From: Streptosporangium lutulentum
Lineage (GTDB): Bacteria; Actinomycetota; Actinomycetes; Streptosporangiales; Streptosporangiaceae
Assembly (NCBI RefSeq): GCF_030811455.1
Contig: NZ_JAUSQU010000001.1
Span: 7,378,001 to 7,442,000 of the forward strand
Length of the DNA stretch: 64,000 nt
Reading direction: 5' to 3'
The stretch's first letter is position 1. Each line of letters starts with the position of its first letter. The translations under genes were made by a program, and so were the position numbers. Below are positions 1-9,628 of the stretch, piece after piece. The notes under the pieces are model-generated. The model was not told where the DNA came from. It worked only from the letters and a program-made list of their open reading frames with translations, and did not search any database.

Positions 1-249
1 GACGAAGAGGAACGCCGAGTCCATCTCCACCATCGTCTGGCGTACGGCCCCGCCACCGAACTGCAGGCTGGTCCCCTTGGCGAGACTCTGGAAGCCGGAG
101 GCCACCGCTGAGAGATGATCGGCGTCCTCCTTGCTCAGCCCTCGGGACGAGGCCATCATCAACCCGTCGTTGGACAGGATCAGCGCATGCGAGACGTCCG
201 CCACACTCGTGACAAAGTCATCCAGCAGCCAATACAGCTCACCCGGCAC
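1..249 (-). CDS. Roadblock/LC7 domain protein (CvnB-like), C-terminus outside window
   Basis: Reading leftward from a GTG at 249 gives a protein beginning VPGELYWLLDDFVTSVADVS with the Roadblock/LC7 pattern (HALILSNDGLMMASSRGLS, then DADHLSAVASGFQSLAKGTS, then GGGAVRQTMVEM). A purine-rich GAGGGGAAGGGG lies about 10 bases before the GTG. In actinomycetes such proteins sit directly after a sensor-kinase-like protein in conservons (cvnA-D), where they act as small regulators of a membrane-associated GTPase signalling complex. The upstream neighbour here is exactly such a sensor kinase, same strand. The 3' end is cut by the window edge, so DUF742 and GTPase partners would lie beyond it. Confidence 0.85.
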   Translation of the reverse strand, partial: MPGELYWLLDDFVTSVADVSHALILSNDGLMMASSRGLSKEDADHLSAVASGFQSLAKGTSLQFGGGAVRQTMVEMDSAFLFV

Positions 250-363
250 GTGGTTAAACCCCTTCCCCTCTGATGATCTCGCTCGTTTCCTGCCCTCGCC
301 GGCTCCGTGAATCCGGTCTCGCCATGCGGGTCTCGGCCTCGCGTCTTCGTTCACGGTTCCGGT

Positions 364-2553
364 TCATCGCTTCTCGCCTTCGTTGTCGTCCTCCGCGCGC
401 CCGCGCCGCCATCCCGACTGGAGCGAGCTGAGCACCGCCCTGGCCTCCTCAGGTGATCGTTCCTTGGCCTCGATCTCGGGCGTCGCCTGTCCGGGCTCCT
501 GGCCCAGCCGCGACGACAGGTTCGCCTGGCGCACCCGGCGGGGCAGCCCGCCGTTTCCGCGCCGCAGCGGCCTCCACAGGTCTGTGGAGATCGTCTCCAC
601 GGGTTCTCCCGCCTCCACGGGTCCCGGGCGCTCCGGCAGCAGCGCCAGCACCGGCTCCGCCGGCTCGGGCTGCTCCGGTTCGCCCAGCAGTTCCGTGGGG
701 AGGACGACGACGACTCCGGTCCCTCCGTACGGTGAGACCCGCAGCTTCACCTCGACCCCGTACCGGGAGGCCAGCAGGCCGACCACCGCGAAGCCCAGGC
801 GATCGGTCTCGGCCGGGTCGAACTCCGGCGGGCTGGCCAGGCGCTCGTTGATCGCGGCGAGTCTCTCCGGGGACAGTCCGAGTCCCCTGTCCTCGATCTC
901 GATCGCGAAACCCCGGCCCACGACCCCGCCCTGGACCGACACCTGGCTCCCCGGCGGGGAGAAGACCGTGGCGTTCTCGATGATCTCGGCGAACAGGTGC
1001 ATCATGTCCGCCGCCGCGTTGCCGACCACGGTGACGCCTTCCATCGAGTAGATCCGCACCCGGGCGTAGTTCTCGACCTGGGCGGCGGCGCCGCGCAGCA
1101 CGTCCTCCATCGGCACCGAGGAGCGCCACCTGCGCCCCGAGGCCCCGCCGGACAGGATCACCAGACCCTCGGCGTGGCGGCGCATGCGGGTGGTGAGGTG
1201 GTCGAGCCGGAACAGGTTCTCCAGCGCCTCGGGGTCCTCCGCCTGCTTCTGCATCCCGTCGAGCATCTTGAGCTGGCGCTGCAGCAGGGACTGGCTCCGG
1301 CGGGCGAGGTTGCGGAATGCCTGGCCGACGCCCTCGCGCAGCCTGGCCTGTTCCACGGCGGCGTCCACCGCACGGTGCTGGACGCTGTCGAAGGCGGCGG
1401 CGACGTCGAGGACCTCGGCCGTGCTGCCCAGCGGTTCCAGGGGCGGCGCCTCGGCGTTCACGTCCACCTTCTCGCCCCTGCGCAGCTTCTCCATGACCCG
1501 CGGCAGCCGTACCTCCGCGAGGTCGATGGCGGAGCGCCGCAGGCCGGCGAGTTCCCGGGTGAGCCCGCTGCCCACGCGGTAGGAGATCAGCAGCGACGCG
1601 ACGACCGCGACGAGTCCCAGGGCGCCGGCGACACCGGCCCTGACGAACACGCCGGTGGCCGAGGGGGCCGCCCGGCCGGTGAGCACCAGGTCCGTCGCCG
1701 TCAGGGACCGCTCGTAGAGGGCCTCCAGCTCGTCGCCGGCGCTTCGCCAGTCGGTGGCCGACACGACGCCGCCGGACAGCAGGCGGTTCTCCAGACCGGC
1801 GAACCGGGCGTACAGCGCCGAGGCCGTCAGCTCGGCGAAGGGCACGCGCAGATCCGACTCCAGCTCGGGCAGCGCCTGATCCATGAGGAAGGCCCGGTTC
1901 GTGGAGAACTGGGTGAACAGGCGCAACTCCTCCGACGGCAGCGGCCTTCCGAGTGTCAGCGCCTCGGCGGCGAGCGCCCGCTCGCGGTTGAGGAGGTCCT
2001 TGGCCTGACTGATCATCGTGACGGTGCGCGACTGGTGGTAGAGCGTCAGGTCGTTGTTCAGGCTCATGCTGTTGGTGAGCAGGTTCATCGCGTCGGGTAC
2101 CCGTGCGAACTCCGAGGAGAGCCCGGTGAGCCCGATCCGGCCGTTGTCCACCTTGGAGCGGATCTCGTCGAGCTCGTTCACCCGGCTCACCAGCTCGCCG
2201 AAGCGGAGCTTCATCTCCGCGGTCATGGCCGACTGCGCGGAGGGATCGCCGGCCTCCTGCTGGAAGCGGGCGCGGGCCTGGTCGGTGACCATGCGCTGAC
2301 CGGCGAGGGTGTCGCGGTCGGCGTCCGATCGGCTGGCCAGGTATTCGGCCGACAGGAGGTGCTCGCGCTGGACGGATCTGCTCAGGTCGCCGCCGGGCTT
2401 GCCGATGGAGTCGTACAGCGTGCCGATGGTCAGCAGCTTCATGGAGTCGCCGACGGTCACCGTCGCCGCGAAACCCCAGAGCGCGACCAGCGAGGTCAGG
2501 GGGATGGCCAGGAGCACCGAGACCTTGAACCGGATGGACCTACTCGATGCCAT
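364..2553 (-). CDS. Sensor histidine kinase-like protein with nitrate/nitrite-sensing-type region (CvnA-like)
   Basis: 729 residues. A membrane helix lies at about 10-32 (VSVLLAIPLTSLVALWGF), followed by a long helical extracellular part resembling the NIT sensor domain, then a second helix at about 308-325 and a cytoplasmic part. The C-terminal ATPase domain shows the N box (HLFAEIIENATVFSPPG, about 520-537) and G1 box (IEIEDRGLGLS). There is no clear H-box histidine of ordinary kinases; CvnA-type proteins are likewise atypical. The last 110 residues are low-complexity and charged. It precedes the roadblock gene on the same strand (115-base gap), the classic conservon order, so it likely senses at the membrane and passes the signal to the roadblock/GTPase partners. 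Confidence 0.85.
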   Translation of the reverse strand: MASSRSIRFKVSVLLAIPLTSLVALWGFAATVTVGDSMKLLTIGTLYDSIGKPGGDLSRSVQREHLLSAEYLASRSDADRDTLAGQRMVTDQARARFQQEAGDPSAQSAMTAEMKLRFGELVSRVNELDEIRSKVDNGRIGLTGLSSEFARVPDAMNLLTNSMSLNNDLTLYHQSRTVTMISQAKDLLNRERALAAEALTLGRPLPSEELRLFTQFSTNRAFLMDQALPELESDLRVPFAELTASALYARFAGLENRLLSGGVVSATDWRSAGDELEALYERSLTATDLVLTGRAAPSATGVFVRAGVAGALGLVAVVASLLISYRVGSGLTRELAGLRRSAIDLAEVRLPRVMEKLRRGEKVDVNAEAPPLEPLGSTAEVLDVAAAFDSVQHRAVDAAVEQARLREGVGQAFRNLARRSQSLLQRQLKMLDGMQKQAEDPEALENLFRLDHLTTRMRRHAEGLVILSGGASGRRWRSSVPMEDVLRGAAAQVENYARVRIYSMEGVTVVGNAAADMMHLFAEIIENATVFSPPGSQVSVQGGVVGRGFAIEIEDRGLGLSPERLAAINERLASPPEFDPAETDRLGFAVVGLLASRYGVEVKLRVSPYGGTGVVVVLPTELLGEPEQPEPAEPVLALLPERPGPVEAGEPVETISTDLWRPLRRGNGGLPRRVRQANLSSRLGQEPGQATPEIEAKERSPEEARAVLSSLQSGWRRGRAEDDNEGEKR

Positions 2554-2696
2554 GTCACCTCAACGGTTCGGTCTTGGAGCGCCGGGAGGGGGGTCCCCGC
2601 GCGATCTCCAGATCGCCGACGAGGATAGCACCGAACGCTCGACCTATTTGTAGCCCATTTGTGACATGAGAGGAAATAGCGATGACAGGTGATGTA

Positions 2697-3347
2697 TTAG
2701 CTCATAGCGGCTTGTGAGGCACGGGCGGTCTCACGCACCCAGGTCAGCTGCGCCAGCCGTACGGCCAGCACTCCGAGCAGCGCGATCTCGGTCCCGAGCA
2801 GGATCCGCTCGACCAGTCCGATCAGCACCCCGTCCCCCGGAAGGGCCACGTAGGTGATCGCCAGCAGCCCGAACCCACCGGCCAGCGCCAGCCACTCCAC
2901 CGGCCTGGCCACCACCCGCCACCGCTCGTCCTCACCGAACCGCGTCACCATCAAGGCGCCCGCCGCGGGCATCGCGACGAAGGCGGCGATCGACACGTAG
3001 CGGTGCACCTGCGAGCTCAGGTCCATGAACGGCCCCGGGGCGGCACTCGGCACGATCGCGAGGACGACCAGCGCCGCGCTCCACGTCAGCATCAGCCGCT
3101 CCGCCGTCACTCCCACCGGCGCCTTGACCGCCCGCAGTCCCGCCACCAGCGCGAAGGACGCGATCCCCAGGGCCCCCATCGCGAACGGGATGGCTCCCCC
3201 GCCTTCCAGTGCGGCGTACTCGCTGATCGTCAGGTTGAGGGCGTCCGGGTACGGGCCGGGGGAGATCAGGCCGGCGACCATGGCCACGGCGGCCACGGCG
3301 ATCCCGGCACAGGCGAGCAGGGGGGAGAGCCTCTTCAGCGCGAGCAT
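2697..3347 (-). CDS. DUF998 family integral membrane protein
   Basis: 216 residues with about six hydrophobic helices. The N-terminal half has the DUF998 look: a first helix, then a loop with NLTISEYAALEGG, then GALGIASFALVAGLR. A second conserved loop reads GPFMDLSSQVHRYVS with a membrane-embedded histidine. DUF998 proteins have no established reaction. It starts at an ATG and is separated from the upstream xylose operon by a strong inverted repeat, so it is probably transcribed alone. No further function can be read from the neighbours. Confidence 0.75.
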   Translation of the reverse strand: MLALKRLSPLLACAGIAVAAVAMVAGLISPGPYPDALNLTISEYAALEGGGAIPFAMGALGIASFALVAGLRAVKAPVGVTAERLMLTWSAALVVLAIVPSAAPGPFMDLSSQVHRYVSIAAFVAMPAAGALMVTRFGEDERWRVVARPVEWLALAGGFGLLAITYVALPGDGVLIGLVERILLGTEIALLGVLAVRLAQLTWVRETARASQAAMS

Positions 3348-3420
3348 GTTTCAAGACTGTCCTCCAGACGCCCTTTCAGGCATCCGGCGGCACCCCTGAT
3401 CCGACCCTGACCCACCCCTG

Positions 3421-3462
3421 AGACGCGGCCACACCCCTGTAGGGGTGGGGGTGACCGCGTCT
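3421..3462. terminator. Two-tier inverted repeat after xylB
   Basis: AGACGCGG (3421-3428) pairs with CCGCGTCT (3455-3462), and inside it CACCCCT/AGGGGTG forms a second stem. It lies just after the xylB stop codon on the minus strand. There is no T-run, as is usual for actinomycete terminators. Confidence 0.6.
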
Positions 3463-3475
3463 CCCGACGTCCCTC

Positions 3476-4834
3476 TCAACGACCGTCGCGGACCTCGGCG
3501 TAACGGGACCTGACCTCCGGCGTGGCGTCGGCCTCGAAGTGCTCCGTCCCACCCGCCTCCCAGACCGGGGGCTCGTCGCCGCCGCCGAGCAGCCAGGCGG
3601 CCTGCCTGGCCGCCCCGTCCGCGACGTACTCCCCCGGTTCGGGGACGACCACGGGCCGCCCGAAAACCGCGGGGGCGATCCGCCGTACGGCCTCCGACCT
3701 GGCCCCGCCCCCGATGAGCAGCACCCTGGCCGGGTCGAGTCCGAGGGCGTCGAACGCGTCGGCCAGGTGACAGAGCAGGCCCTCCACCGCCGCCCTCGCC
3801 AGGTGGGCGGGGGTCGAGGTCTTCAGGGTCAGCCCGTGCAGCGATCCGGTCGCGTCGGGGAGGTTCGGGGTCCGCTCGCCCTCCAGGTAGGGCACGTAGA
3901 CGAGGCCGCCCGACCCGGCGGGGGCCTCCAGCGCCAGCCGGTCGAACCGGTCGAGGTCGACCCCGAGCATCCCGGCGGTGGCGCTGAGGACCCTGGCCGC
4001 GTTGAGCGTGGCCACCAGCGGCAGGAAGCGCCCGGTGGCGTCCGCGAACCCGGCCACGGCACCGCTCGGGTCGGCGCTCGGGCTCCCCGCGACCGCGAAC
4101 GCCGTCCCGGAGGTCCCGATCGAGACCACCACGTCCCCGGGTTCGGCGCCGACCCCGAGGGCCGCCGCCATGTTGTCCCCGGTCCCCGGCGCGAGCCGTA
4201 CGGACCCATGACCCCCCGCCGCGTCGTGGGGGCCCAGGACGCGGGGAAGTCCGGGTTCGGCGCCGAAGGCCAGCCGGAGGAGATCGGTCCGGTACTCCCC
4301 GGTCGCGGGCGACCAGTATCCGGTCCCGGACGCGTCGCCCCTGTCGGTGACGAACTCCCCGCCCAGCCTCCAGGTGAGCCAGTCGTGCGGCAGGCACACC
4401 CTGGCCGTACGGCGGGCGCTGTCGGGCTCGTGCTCCGCCAGCCAGCGGAGCTTGGTCACGGTGAACGACGCGACCGGCACGCTGCCGACCGCCTCGGCCC
4501 ACGTGGCCGGGCCTCCCAGCTCCTCGACCAGGTCGGCGGCGGCGCGGGCCGAGCGGGTGTCGTTCCAGAGCAGCGCGTCCCTGACGACGGCCCCGGACTC
4601 GTCCAGGCAGACCATGCCATGCTGCTGGGCGCCCACGCCCATGGCCTCGACGTCGTCCAGGCCGCCCGCCTGCGCGATCGCCTCCTGGAGTGCCGTCCAC
4701 CACGCCTCGGGATCGACCTCGGTCCCGTCCGGGTGGGCCGCGCGCCCCTGCCTCACCAGGGCGCCCGTCTTCGCGTCCCTGATCACCACCTTGCAGCTCT
4801 GGGTCGACGAGTCGACCCCGGCCACGAGGGTCAT
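3476..4834 (-). CDS. xylB: Xylulokinase (FGGY family)
   Basis: 452 residues, about normal for the family. It phosphorylates D-xylulose with ATP to D-xylulose 5-phosphate, feeding the pentose phosphate pathway in the cytosol. Visible FGGY features: N-terminal phosphate-binding loop [10 protein letters not shown], substrate-region motif [13 protein letters not shown] near 75, second-domain ATP motif SIGTSGTAF near 235, and the C-terminal adenosine motif [15 protein letters not shown]. The ATG overlaps the stop of xylA (ATGA, 4831-4834), indicating translational coupling in a xylAB operon. Substrate follows from coupling to xylose isomerase. Confidence 0.95.
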   Translation of the reverse strand: MTLVAGVDSSTQSCKVVIRDAKTGALVRQGRAAHPDGTEVDPEAWWTALQEAIAQAGGLDDVEAMGVGAQQHGMVCLDESGAVVRDALLWNDTRSARAAADLVEELGGPATWAEAVGSVPVASFTVTKLRWLAEHEPDSARRTARVCLPHDWLTWRLGGEFVTDRGDASGTGYWSPATGEYRTDLLRLAFGAEPGLPRVLGPHDAAGGHGSVRLAPGTGDNMAAALGVGAEPGDVVVSIGTSGTAFAVAGSPSADPSGAVAGFADATGRFLPLVATLNAARVLSATAGMLGVDLDRFDRLALEAPAGSGGLVYVPYLEGERTPNLPDATGSLHGLTLKTSTPAHLARAAVEGLLCHLADAFDALGLDPARVLLIGGGARSEAVRRIAPAVFGRPVVVPEPGEYVADGAARQAAWLLGGGDEPPVWEAGGTEHFEADATPEVRSRYAEVRDGR

Positions 4835-5982
4835 CCGCGGACCCCGAGGAGGTGCTCGACGGCGAGCTGGTTCAGGCGGGTGAAGTGGAAGCCGCGCTCG
4901 GCGACCTTGTCGAGGTCGAAGTCGTCGCGGTTCAGGTCCGCGAGCGTCTCCCCGGGAGCCAGCGTGGGCTCGGCCAGCTCGGCGACCTTGCTCGCGGCGA
5001 GCGCCTCGGCGACCTCGGGGTCCGCGCGGAAGGCCTTCACCTTCTCCTTCAGGATCAGGTAGGTGCGCATGTTGGCCGCGGCGGAGACCCAGACGTCCTC
5101 GGCGTCCTCGGTGCGCAGCGGCTTGTAGTCGAAGTGCCGGGGGCCGTCGTAGCCGCCGTTCTCCAGCAGGTCCACCACGAAGAACGCGTTCTTCACGTCA
5201 CCGTGACCGAAGATCAGGTCCTGGTCGTACTTGGGACCGTGCTGGCCGTTCAGGTCGATGTGGAAGAGCTTGCCGTGCCAGAGCGCCTGCGCGATGCCGT
5301 GCGCGAAGTTGAGCCCGGCCATCTCCTCGTGGCCGACCTCGGGGTTGAGGCCGACGCGGTCGGAGTGCTCAAGCTCGTTGATGAAGGCGAGCGCGTGGCC
5401 GATGCTCGGGAGCAGGATGTCACCGCGCGGCTCGTTCGGCTTGGGCTCGATGGCGAACCGGATGTCGTAGCCCTGCTCGATCACGTAGGAGGTCAGCAGG
5501 TCCATGCCCTCCTTGTAGCGGCTGAGCGCGGCCCTGATGTCCTTGGCGGCCCCGGACTCGGAGCCCTCACGGCCGCCCCAGCAGACGTAGGTGGTCGCGC
5601 CGAGCTCGGCGGCCAGGTCGACGTTGCGGATGACCTTGCGCAGCGCGTAGCGGCGGACCTCGCGGTCGTTGCTGGTGAACGCGCCGTCCTTGAAGATCGG
5701 GTGGGTGAACAGGTTCGTGGTGGCCATCGGGACCTTCATCCCGGTCTCGGCCAGCGCCTTCTTGAAGCTCGCGATCGCCTTGTCCCGGTCCGGCTCGACG
5801 GCCAGCAGGTCGTCGTCGTGGAAGGTGACGCCGTACGCGCCGAGCTCGGCGAGCCTGTGAACGCTCTCCACCGGGTCCAGCGGCGCCCGCGAGGCGTCTC
5901 CGAAGGGGTCACGGGCCTGCCAGCCGACGGTCCACAAACCGAAGGTGAAGCGGTCCTCGGGCTTGGGGGTATAAGCACTCAT
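4831..5982 (-). CDS. xylA: Xylose isomerase
   Basis: 383 residues, matching the class I actinomycete enzymes. It converts D-xylose to D-xylulose (and D-glucose to fructose) using two divalent metals. Active-site segments can be seen in order: TFHDDDLLA (catalytic His), [12 protein letters not shown] (metal Glu and Lys), [11 protein letters not shown] (metal Glu, His), [14 protein letters not shown] (metal aspartates) and FDYKP. The open frame runs further upstream, but [12 protein letters not shown] at 5982, preceded by GGAGGAA, is the family start. It is first in the operon with xylB and divergent from the ROK regulator, with the probable operator 19 bases upstream of the start. Confidence 0.96.
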   Translation of the reverse strand: MSAYTPKPEDRFTFGLWTVGWQARDPFGDASRAPLDPVESVHRLAELGAYGVTFHDDDLLAVEPDRDKAIASFKKALAETGMKVPMATTNLFTHPIFKDGAFTSNDREVRRYALRKVIRNVDLAAELGATTYVCWGGREGSESGAAKDIRAALSRYKEGMDLLTSYVIEQGYDIRFAIEPKPNEPRGDILLPSIGHALAFINELEHSDRVGLNPEVGHEEMAGLNFAHGIAQALWHGKLFHIDLNGQHGPKYDQDLIFGHGDVKNAFFVVDLLENGGYDGPRHFDYKPLRTEDAEDVWVSAAANMRTYLILKEKVKAFRADPEVAEALAASKVAELAEPTLAPGETLADLNRDDFDLDKVAERGFHFTRLNQLAVEHLLGVRG

Positions 5983-6000
5983 CTGTTCTTCCTCCGATTT

Positions 6001-6017
6001 AGTCCACTTTATGGACT
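6001..6017. promoter_or_regulatory. Probable XylR operator between xylA and the ROK gene
   Basis: AGTCCA (6001-6006) and TGGACT (6012-6017) form a perfect inverted repeat around CTTTA, with further flanking T/A symmetry. ROK-type XylR operators in actinomycetes have this kind of AT-centred palindrome. Its place in the divergent intergenic region fits control of both genes by the ROK repressor. Confidence 0.7.
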
Positions 6018-6061
6018 TAATATGGATCGAGTTGGTGGCATCGTCAAGGGGTGGGTGTTTC

Positions 6062-7243
6062 ATGACGCAGGCCGTACGCCACGACTCGATGCGCGCCCGC
6101 AACCTCGGAGTGGTCCTCGGCGAGGTTCGCAGGAGCGGGCCGATCACGCGTGCGGCACTGGCGGAGATGACCGGGCTGACCAAGACCACGGTGTCGAAGA
6201 TGGTCGGCGACCTGATCGACGCCGGCATGGTCACCGAGTCGGGCGCGCTCAGGGGTGGCGAGCGGGGACGGCCCGGCACGGCGGTCACCCTCAGCGGGAA
6301 ACGCGTCGCGGCGCTCGGCCTGGAGATCAACGTCGACTATCTGTCGGCGTGTGTCGTCGACCTCACCCTCTCGGTGCGGCTTCGCTATACACAGGCTGTG
6401 GACAACCGGGTGGCCTCGCCTGTGGAAACTCTGTCCCACCTGCAGAAACTATTCCACAAGGCTGTGGATGAAGCACGCCTGGAGGGTCTCACCATCGCCG
6501 GTTCCACCCTCGCGGTGCCCGGTCCTGTGGACAAGGGGCTGCTCCACACCGCCCCGAACCTCGGCTGGCACGACGTCCGCGTCGGCGAGTTGCTGAACTT
6601 TCCCGTGGCTGTGGACAACGAGGCCAATCTCGCCGCCCTCGGCGAGCTCTGGTTCGGGTCCGGGCCGGGGGACTTCCTCCACGTATCGGGGGAGATAGGG
6701 ATCGGCGCCGGCCTGGTGGTCGGCGGCACGCTGTTCCGCGGCGCGCGGGGGCTCGCCGGGGAGCTGGGACATGTGATCGTCTCCCCTGACGGCCCGGACT
6801 GCCGCTGCGGCGGGAAGGGCTGCCTGGAGCAGTACGCGGGCCAGGAGGCCCTGCTGCGAGCCGCCGACCTGGGGGGAGGCCTGGCGGGGATCCCCGAGCT
6901 GGTGGAGCGCCTCCACGCCGGCGAGCCACGCGCGCTGGAGGCGTGCGAATGCGCCGGGCAGGCCCTCGGCATCGCCCTCACCTCGGCGATCAACCTGATG
7001 GATCCCGGGACGATCGTGCTGGGCGGCGTCTTCGCGCCGCTGTTCCCCTGGATCCGCGGCCCGGTCCTTGAGACGATGACCGCCCGGCTGGCCAGGATGC
7101 GCCGCGCCGTCCCCGAACTGACCGTCTCCCGGCTCGGCGGCGACGCCGCGACCCTGGGGGCCGCCGGACAGGTCATCCACCGGATCATCGCCGACCCGTG
7201 GACCCACCTCGCTAAAGGCCAGACGGGTCGCGGCCCACACTGA
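6062..7243 (+). CDS. xylR: ROK family transcriptional repressor, xylose-responsive
   Basis: 393 residues from ATG 6062. An upstream in-frame ATG at 6011 lies inside the operator and is unlikely to be used. The N-terminal winged helix reads [20 protein letters not shown]. The ROK sugar-binding domain follows, with the zinc motif [14 protein letters not shown] near 255 and glycine-rich [17 protein letters not shown] repressors bind a free sugar and release DNA. Divergent placement from xylAB argues for xylose as ligand. The last 32 bases overlap the end of the convergent 73-residue gene. Confidence 0.9.
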   Translation: MTQAVRHDSMRARNLGVVLGEVRRSGPITRAALAEMTGLTKTTVSKMVGDLIDAGMVTESGALRGGERGRPGTAVTLSGKRVAALGLEINVDYLSACVVDLTLSVRLRYTQAVDNRVASPVETLSHLQKLFHKAVDEARLEGLTIAGSTLAVPGPVDKGLLHTAPNLGWHDVRVGELLNFPVAVDNEANLAALGELWFGSGPGDFLHVSGEIGIGAGLVVGGTLFRGARGLAGELGHVIVSPDGPDCRCGGKGCLEQYAGQEALLRAADLGGGLAGIPELVERLHAGEPRALEACECAGQALGIALTSAINLMDPGTIVLGGVFAPLFPWIRGPVLETMTARLARMRRAVPELTVSRLGGDAATLGAAGQVIHRIIADPWTHLAKGQTGRGPH

Positions 7244-7433
7244 TCTCCTCGGCGATCCGCCGGATCCCCTGCCCGTCCAGGCCCGGAACGTCGACCAGCC
7301 TCCGGCGGAGCACCGCCGCCACCTCGGGCACGCTCGCCCCGGCGTATCCCTTCGCGACCTCGTGGACGATCCCGAAGAGCACGCGGTTCGCCTCGTGCTC
7401 GACGTTCGTCCGGATCAGAGAAGCCTCCGTCAT
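7212..7433 (-). CDS. Small conserved-type hypothetical protein, 73 aa
   Basis: Starts at ATG 7433 with GGGGGA nine bases upstream and reads MTEASLIRTNVEHEANRVLF, ending [13 protein letters not shown]. It is acidic/helical with no membrane segment. I do not recognise a domain; the fold looks like a short all-helical protein. It is convergent with xylR, sharing 32 bases at the 3' ends, and is upstream of the MarR gene's stop on the same strand. No function is assigned. Confidence 0.6.
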   Translation of the reverse strand: MTEASLIRTNVEHEANRVLFGIVHEVAKGYAGASVPEVAAVLRRRLVDVPGLDGQGIRRIAEEISVGRDPSGL

Positions 7434-7530
7434 GCCGCATCCCCCGTTTTCGTCGAATGACCGGGGCCCACGGTACGACGTGGGACCGACAGTCTCCGGG
7501 AGGCCCGCTCCGATCCGCTCGGGAAGCCGC

Positions 7531-7980
7531 TCAGGAGCCCGTTTTCCCGAGCACCGCCCCGCAGATCTCGGCGAGCTGACGGACCTGCTCGGGGGTGAGC
7601 CGGTCGAAGAAGCTCCGCCGTACCGCCTCGGTGTGTCCCGGTGCCGCCGAGGCCAGCGCCGCGAACCCCTCATCGGTCAGAACCGCCCAGCTCACGCGCT
7701 TGTCCGCCGCGCACGGCCGCCGCCGCACCCAGCCGCGCTCCTCCAGCCGCGCCACCGCGTGCGAGAGCCGGCTCTGCGAGGAGTTGAGCTCCGTCGCCAG
7801 CTCGCTCATCCGCAGCGTGCGGTCGGGTGCCTCCGACAGCTTCACCAGCACCGCGTAGTAGGCGTGCGGCATGCCGGAGTCTCTCTGCAACTGCCGGTCC
7901 AGCTCCTCGTGGACCAGTTGCGAGGTCGCCATGAACGCACGCCAGGTGCGCTGCTCGTCATCGTCCAGCCATCGCGTCAC
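7531..7980 (-). CDS. MarR family transcriptional regulator
   Basis: 149 residues, GTG start. The winged-helix core reads LRMSELATELNSSQSRLSHA followed by VARLEERGWVRRRPCAADKR and the wing SWAVLTDEG, typical of MarR. N- and C-terminal helices would form the dimer interface. It is divergent from the VOC-family gene. Two related inverted repeats in the 72-base gap are probable binding sites, so it likely represses itself and the VOC gene, responding to an unknown small (often phenolic) ligand. Confidence 0.9.
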   Translation of the reverse strand: MTRWLDDDEQRTWRAFMATSQLVHEELDRQLQRDSGMPHAYYAVLVKLSEAPDRTLRMSELATELNSSQSRLSHAVARLEERGWVRRRPCAADKRVSWAVLTDEGFAALASAAPGHTEAVRRSFFDRLTPEQVRQLAEICGAVLGKTGS

Positions 7981-7993
7981 GGACTCATCTTAC

Positions 7994-8037
7994 TTGAGCT
8001 CTCAACAAAACGGAGGTAATCTACTTGAGAGTTCAAG
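7994..8037. promoter_or_regulatory. Pair of MarR-type operators
   Basis: TTGA-gctc-TCAA (7994-8005) and CTTGA-gagt-TCAAG (8024-8037) are two inverted repeats with the same half site, about 31 bases apart centre to centre (three helical turns). They fill the divergent gap between the MarR and VOC genes. Same-face spacing suggests cooperative binding by the MarR protein. Confidence 0.6.
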
Positions 8038-8052
8038 TTTCGAGGAGGAATC

Positions 8053-8562
8053 ATGCCCGTTCAGCGGCTCAACCACGCGGTCCTGTACGTGCGCGACGTC
8101 GAGCGCAGCGTCGCCTTCTACCAGGAGGCCCTCGGGTTCAAGGTCGTCATGGGCTTCCGGGGCGCCGCGTTCCTCCAGGCCGCCGGCTCCGCCAACGACC
8201 ACGACCTCGGCCTGTTCGAGGTCGGCGCCCAGGCGGGTCCCACCGGGGCCGGGCGCACCACCGTCGGGCTCTACCACCTGGCCTGGGAGGTCGACACCCT
8301 GGACGAACTGGAGCGGATCTCCCTCAAGCTCGGCGAGATGAACGCCCTCGTCGGCGCCTCGGACCACTCCACCACCAAGGCCCTGTACGCCAAGGACCCC
8401 GACGGCCTGGAGTTCGAGGTGTCCTGGCTGGTCCCGGCCGACCTGCTCACCGACGACGTGCTCGACGGGCGCACCGGCGTCAAGCCCCTCGACCTCGCCC
8501 GGGAGAAGGAGCGGTACGGCGCGCGGACCCGCGGCGGCCTCGGCGTCTCGACCCCCGCCTGA
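8053..8562 (+). CDS. VOC family (glyoxalase/extradiol dioxygenase-like) protein
   Basis: 169 residues with two beta-alpha-beta-beta-beta modules: QRLNHAVLYVRDVERSVAFY with the first metal-ligand His, a second at GLYHLAWEVD, and a closing Glu in DGLEFEVSW. This resembles catechol 2,3-dioxygenase-like or glyoxalase-like proteins. It has a good GAGGAGG ribosome site. The adjacent MarR gene suggests induction by an aromatic or electrophilic compound. Substrate unknown. It ends two bases before the convergent EamA gene. Confidence 0.85.
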   Translation: MPVQRLNHAVLYVRDVERSVAFYQEALGFKVVMGFRGAAFLQAAGSANDHDLGLFEVGAQAGPTGAGRTTVGLYHLAWEVDTLDELERISLKLGEMNALVGASDHSTTKALYAKDPDGLEFEVSWLVPADLLTDDVLDGRTGVKPLDLAREKERYGARTRGGLGVSTPA

Positions 8563-8563
8563 A

Positions 8564-9463
8564 TCACCGGACGGTCGCTCCCCGACCCCGTGAGACGGCC
8601 ACGCCGGCCAGGCAGAGCAGGCCGCCGAGCAGGGTCAGCCGGCCGGGGACCTCTCCGAGGACCACCCAGGACATCAGGACCACCAGGGCCGGAACGACAT
8701 ACGTGGTGGCGCCCATCTTGCCCGCGGTGGTGCGGGCGAGGGCGTAGGCCCAGGTCGTGAAGGCCAGAGCCGTCGGGAAGACGCCCAGGTAGAGGACGTT
8801 CAACGTCGCGGACAGCGGCGCGGTCCCGAGCTGCGACACCAGCTGGCCCGCGAACGGCAGGCAGGCCGTCGTCCCGACGAAGCAGCCGAAGGTGGTGACC
8901 TGAAGCGCCGAGGCGTGCCGCAGCGCGGGCTTCTGGCTGACGACCCCGGCGGCGTACGTCACGGCCGCGACCAGGCAGAGCAGGACACCGAGGATCGACG
9001 AGCGACCGCCGTCGGACATGGAGACGCCCACCACGACGGCGCCGACGAACGACACCGCCATACCGGCCATCAACCGAGGGGGGAACCCCTCCTTGAGCAG
9101 CAGGCCACCGAGAAGCGCGATCACCATTGGGCCGATGTTGACGACCATCGCGGCGGTGCCGGCGTCCACTTCCTGCTCGCCCCAGTTCAGGACGACCATG
9201 TACAGGCCGAACCACAGGATCCCCGAGGCCAGGATGCCGGGCCACGCGGCACGCGGTGGCAGCCCCTCGCGCCGTACCGACCAGATGACGCCGAGCACGA
9301 CCGACCCGGAGAACAGCCGTCCCAGGGCCAGGGCGCCGGGTCCGAAATCCTGCGTGGCGCTGCGGATGGCGACGAAGGCCGAGGCCCACAACAGCACGGT
9401 GACGGCCGCCGCCGCGAGCGCCCGGCGATCGACGCGACTCCGTACAACGGTGATCGGATTCAT
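8564..9463 (-). CDS. EamA/DMT family transporter
   Basis: 299 residues from ATG 9463 (MNPITVVRSRV). Ten hydrophobic helices are arranged as two five-helix EamA repeats; the first repeat opens AVTVLLWASAFVAIRSA and the second opens LLCLVAAVTYAAGVVSQKP. Family members export amino acids, nucleosides or drugs across the membrane; no substrate can be deduced here. Upstream lies a duplicated 38-base sequence with a palindrome that may control it. Confidence 0.9.
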   Translation of the reverse strand: MNPITVVRSRVDRRALAAAAVTVLLWASAFVAIRSATQDFGPGALALGRLFSGSVVLGVIWSVRREGLPPRAAWPGILASGILWFGLYMVVLNWGEQEVDAGTAAMVVNIGPMVIALLGGLLLKEGFPPRLMAGMAVSFVGAVVVGVSMSDGGRSSILGVLLCLVAAVTYAAGVVSQKPALRHASALQVTTFGCFVGTTACLPFAGQLVSQLGTAPLSATLNVLYLGVFPTALAFTTWAYALARTTAGKMGATTYVVPALVVLMSWVVLGEVPGRLTLLGGLLCLAGVAVSRGRGATVR

Positions 9464-9490
9464 GCGCCGAACGTTAGGTCCCACACCTTT

Positions 9491-9566
9491 CGGTTCGTAT
9501 CGAACCATCGGCGTGCTCCCACCGGGATCGGTTCGTATCGAACCATCGGCGTGCTCCCACCGGGAT
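9491..9566. repeat. Tandem duplication of 38 bases, each with a palindrome
   Basis: Two exact 38-base copies (9491-9528, 9529-9566). Each begins with GGTTCG-TAT-CGAACC, a perfect 6-base inverted repeat. They lie upstream of the EamA gene on its promoter side, so they may be duplicated operators. Confidence 0.85.
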
Positions 9567-9628
9567 CGTCTCGGGTGACGACCGCTCGGGACCGGCCGTG
9601 ACCGGTCCTGCGACTCGGTGAAGACCTT

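Noticed and set aside
5983-6330. N-terminal extension of xylose isomerase
   Set aside because: The extension crosses the operator and the divergent regulator's start and has no similarity to the family; MSAYTPK with GGAGGAA is the start.
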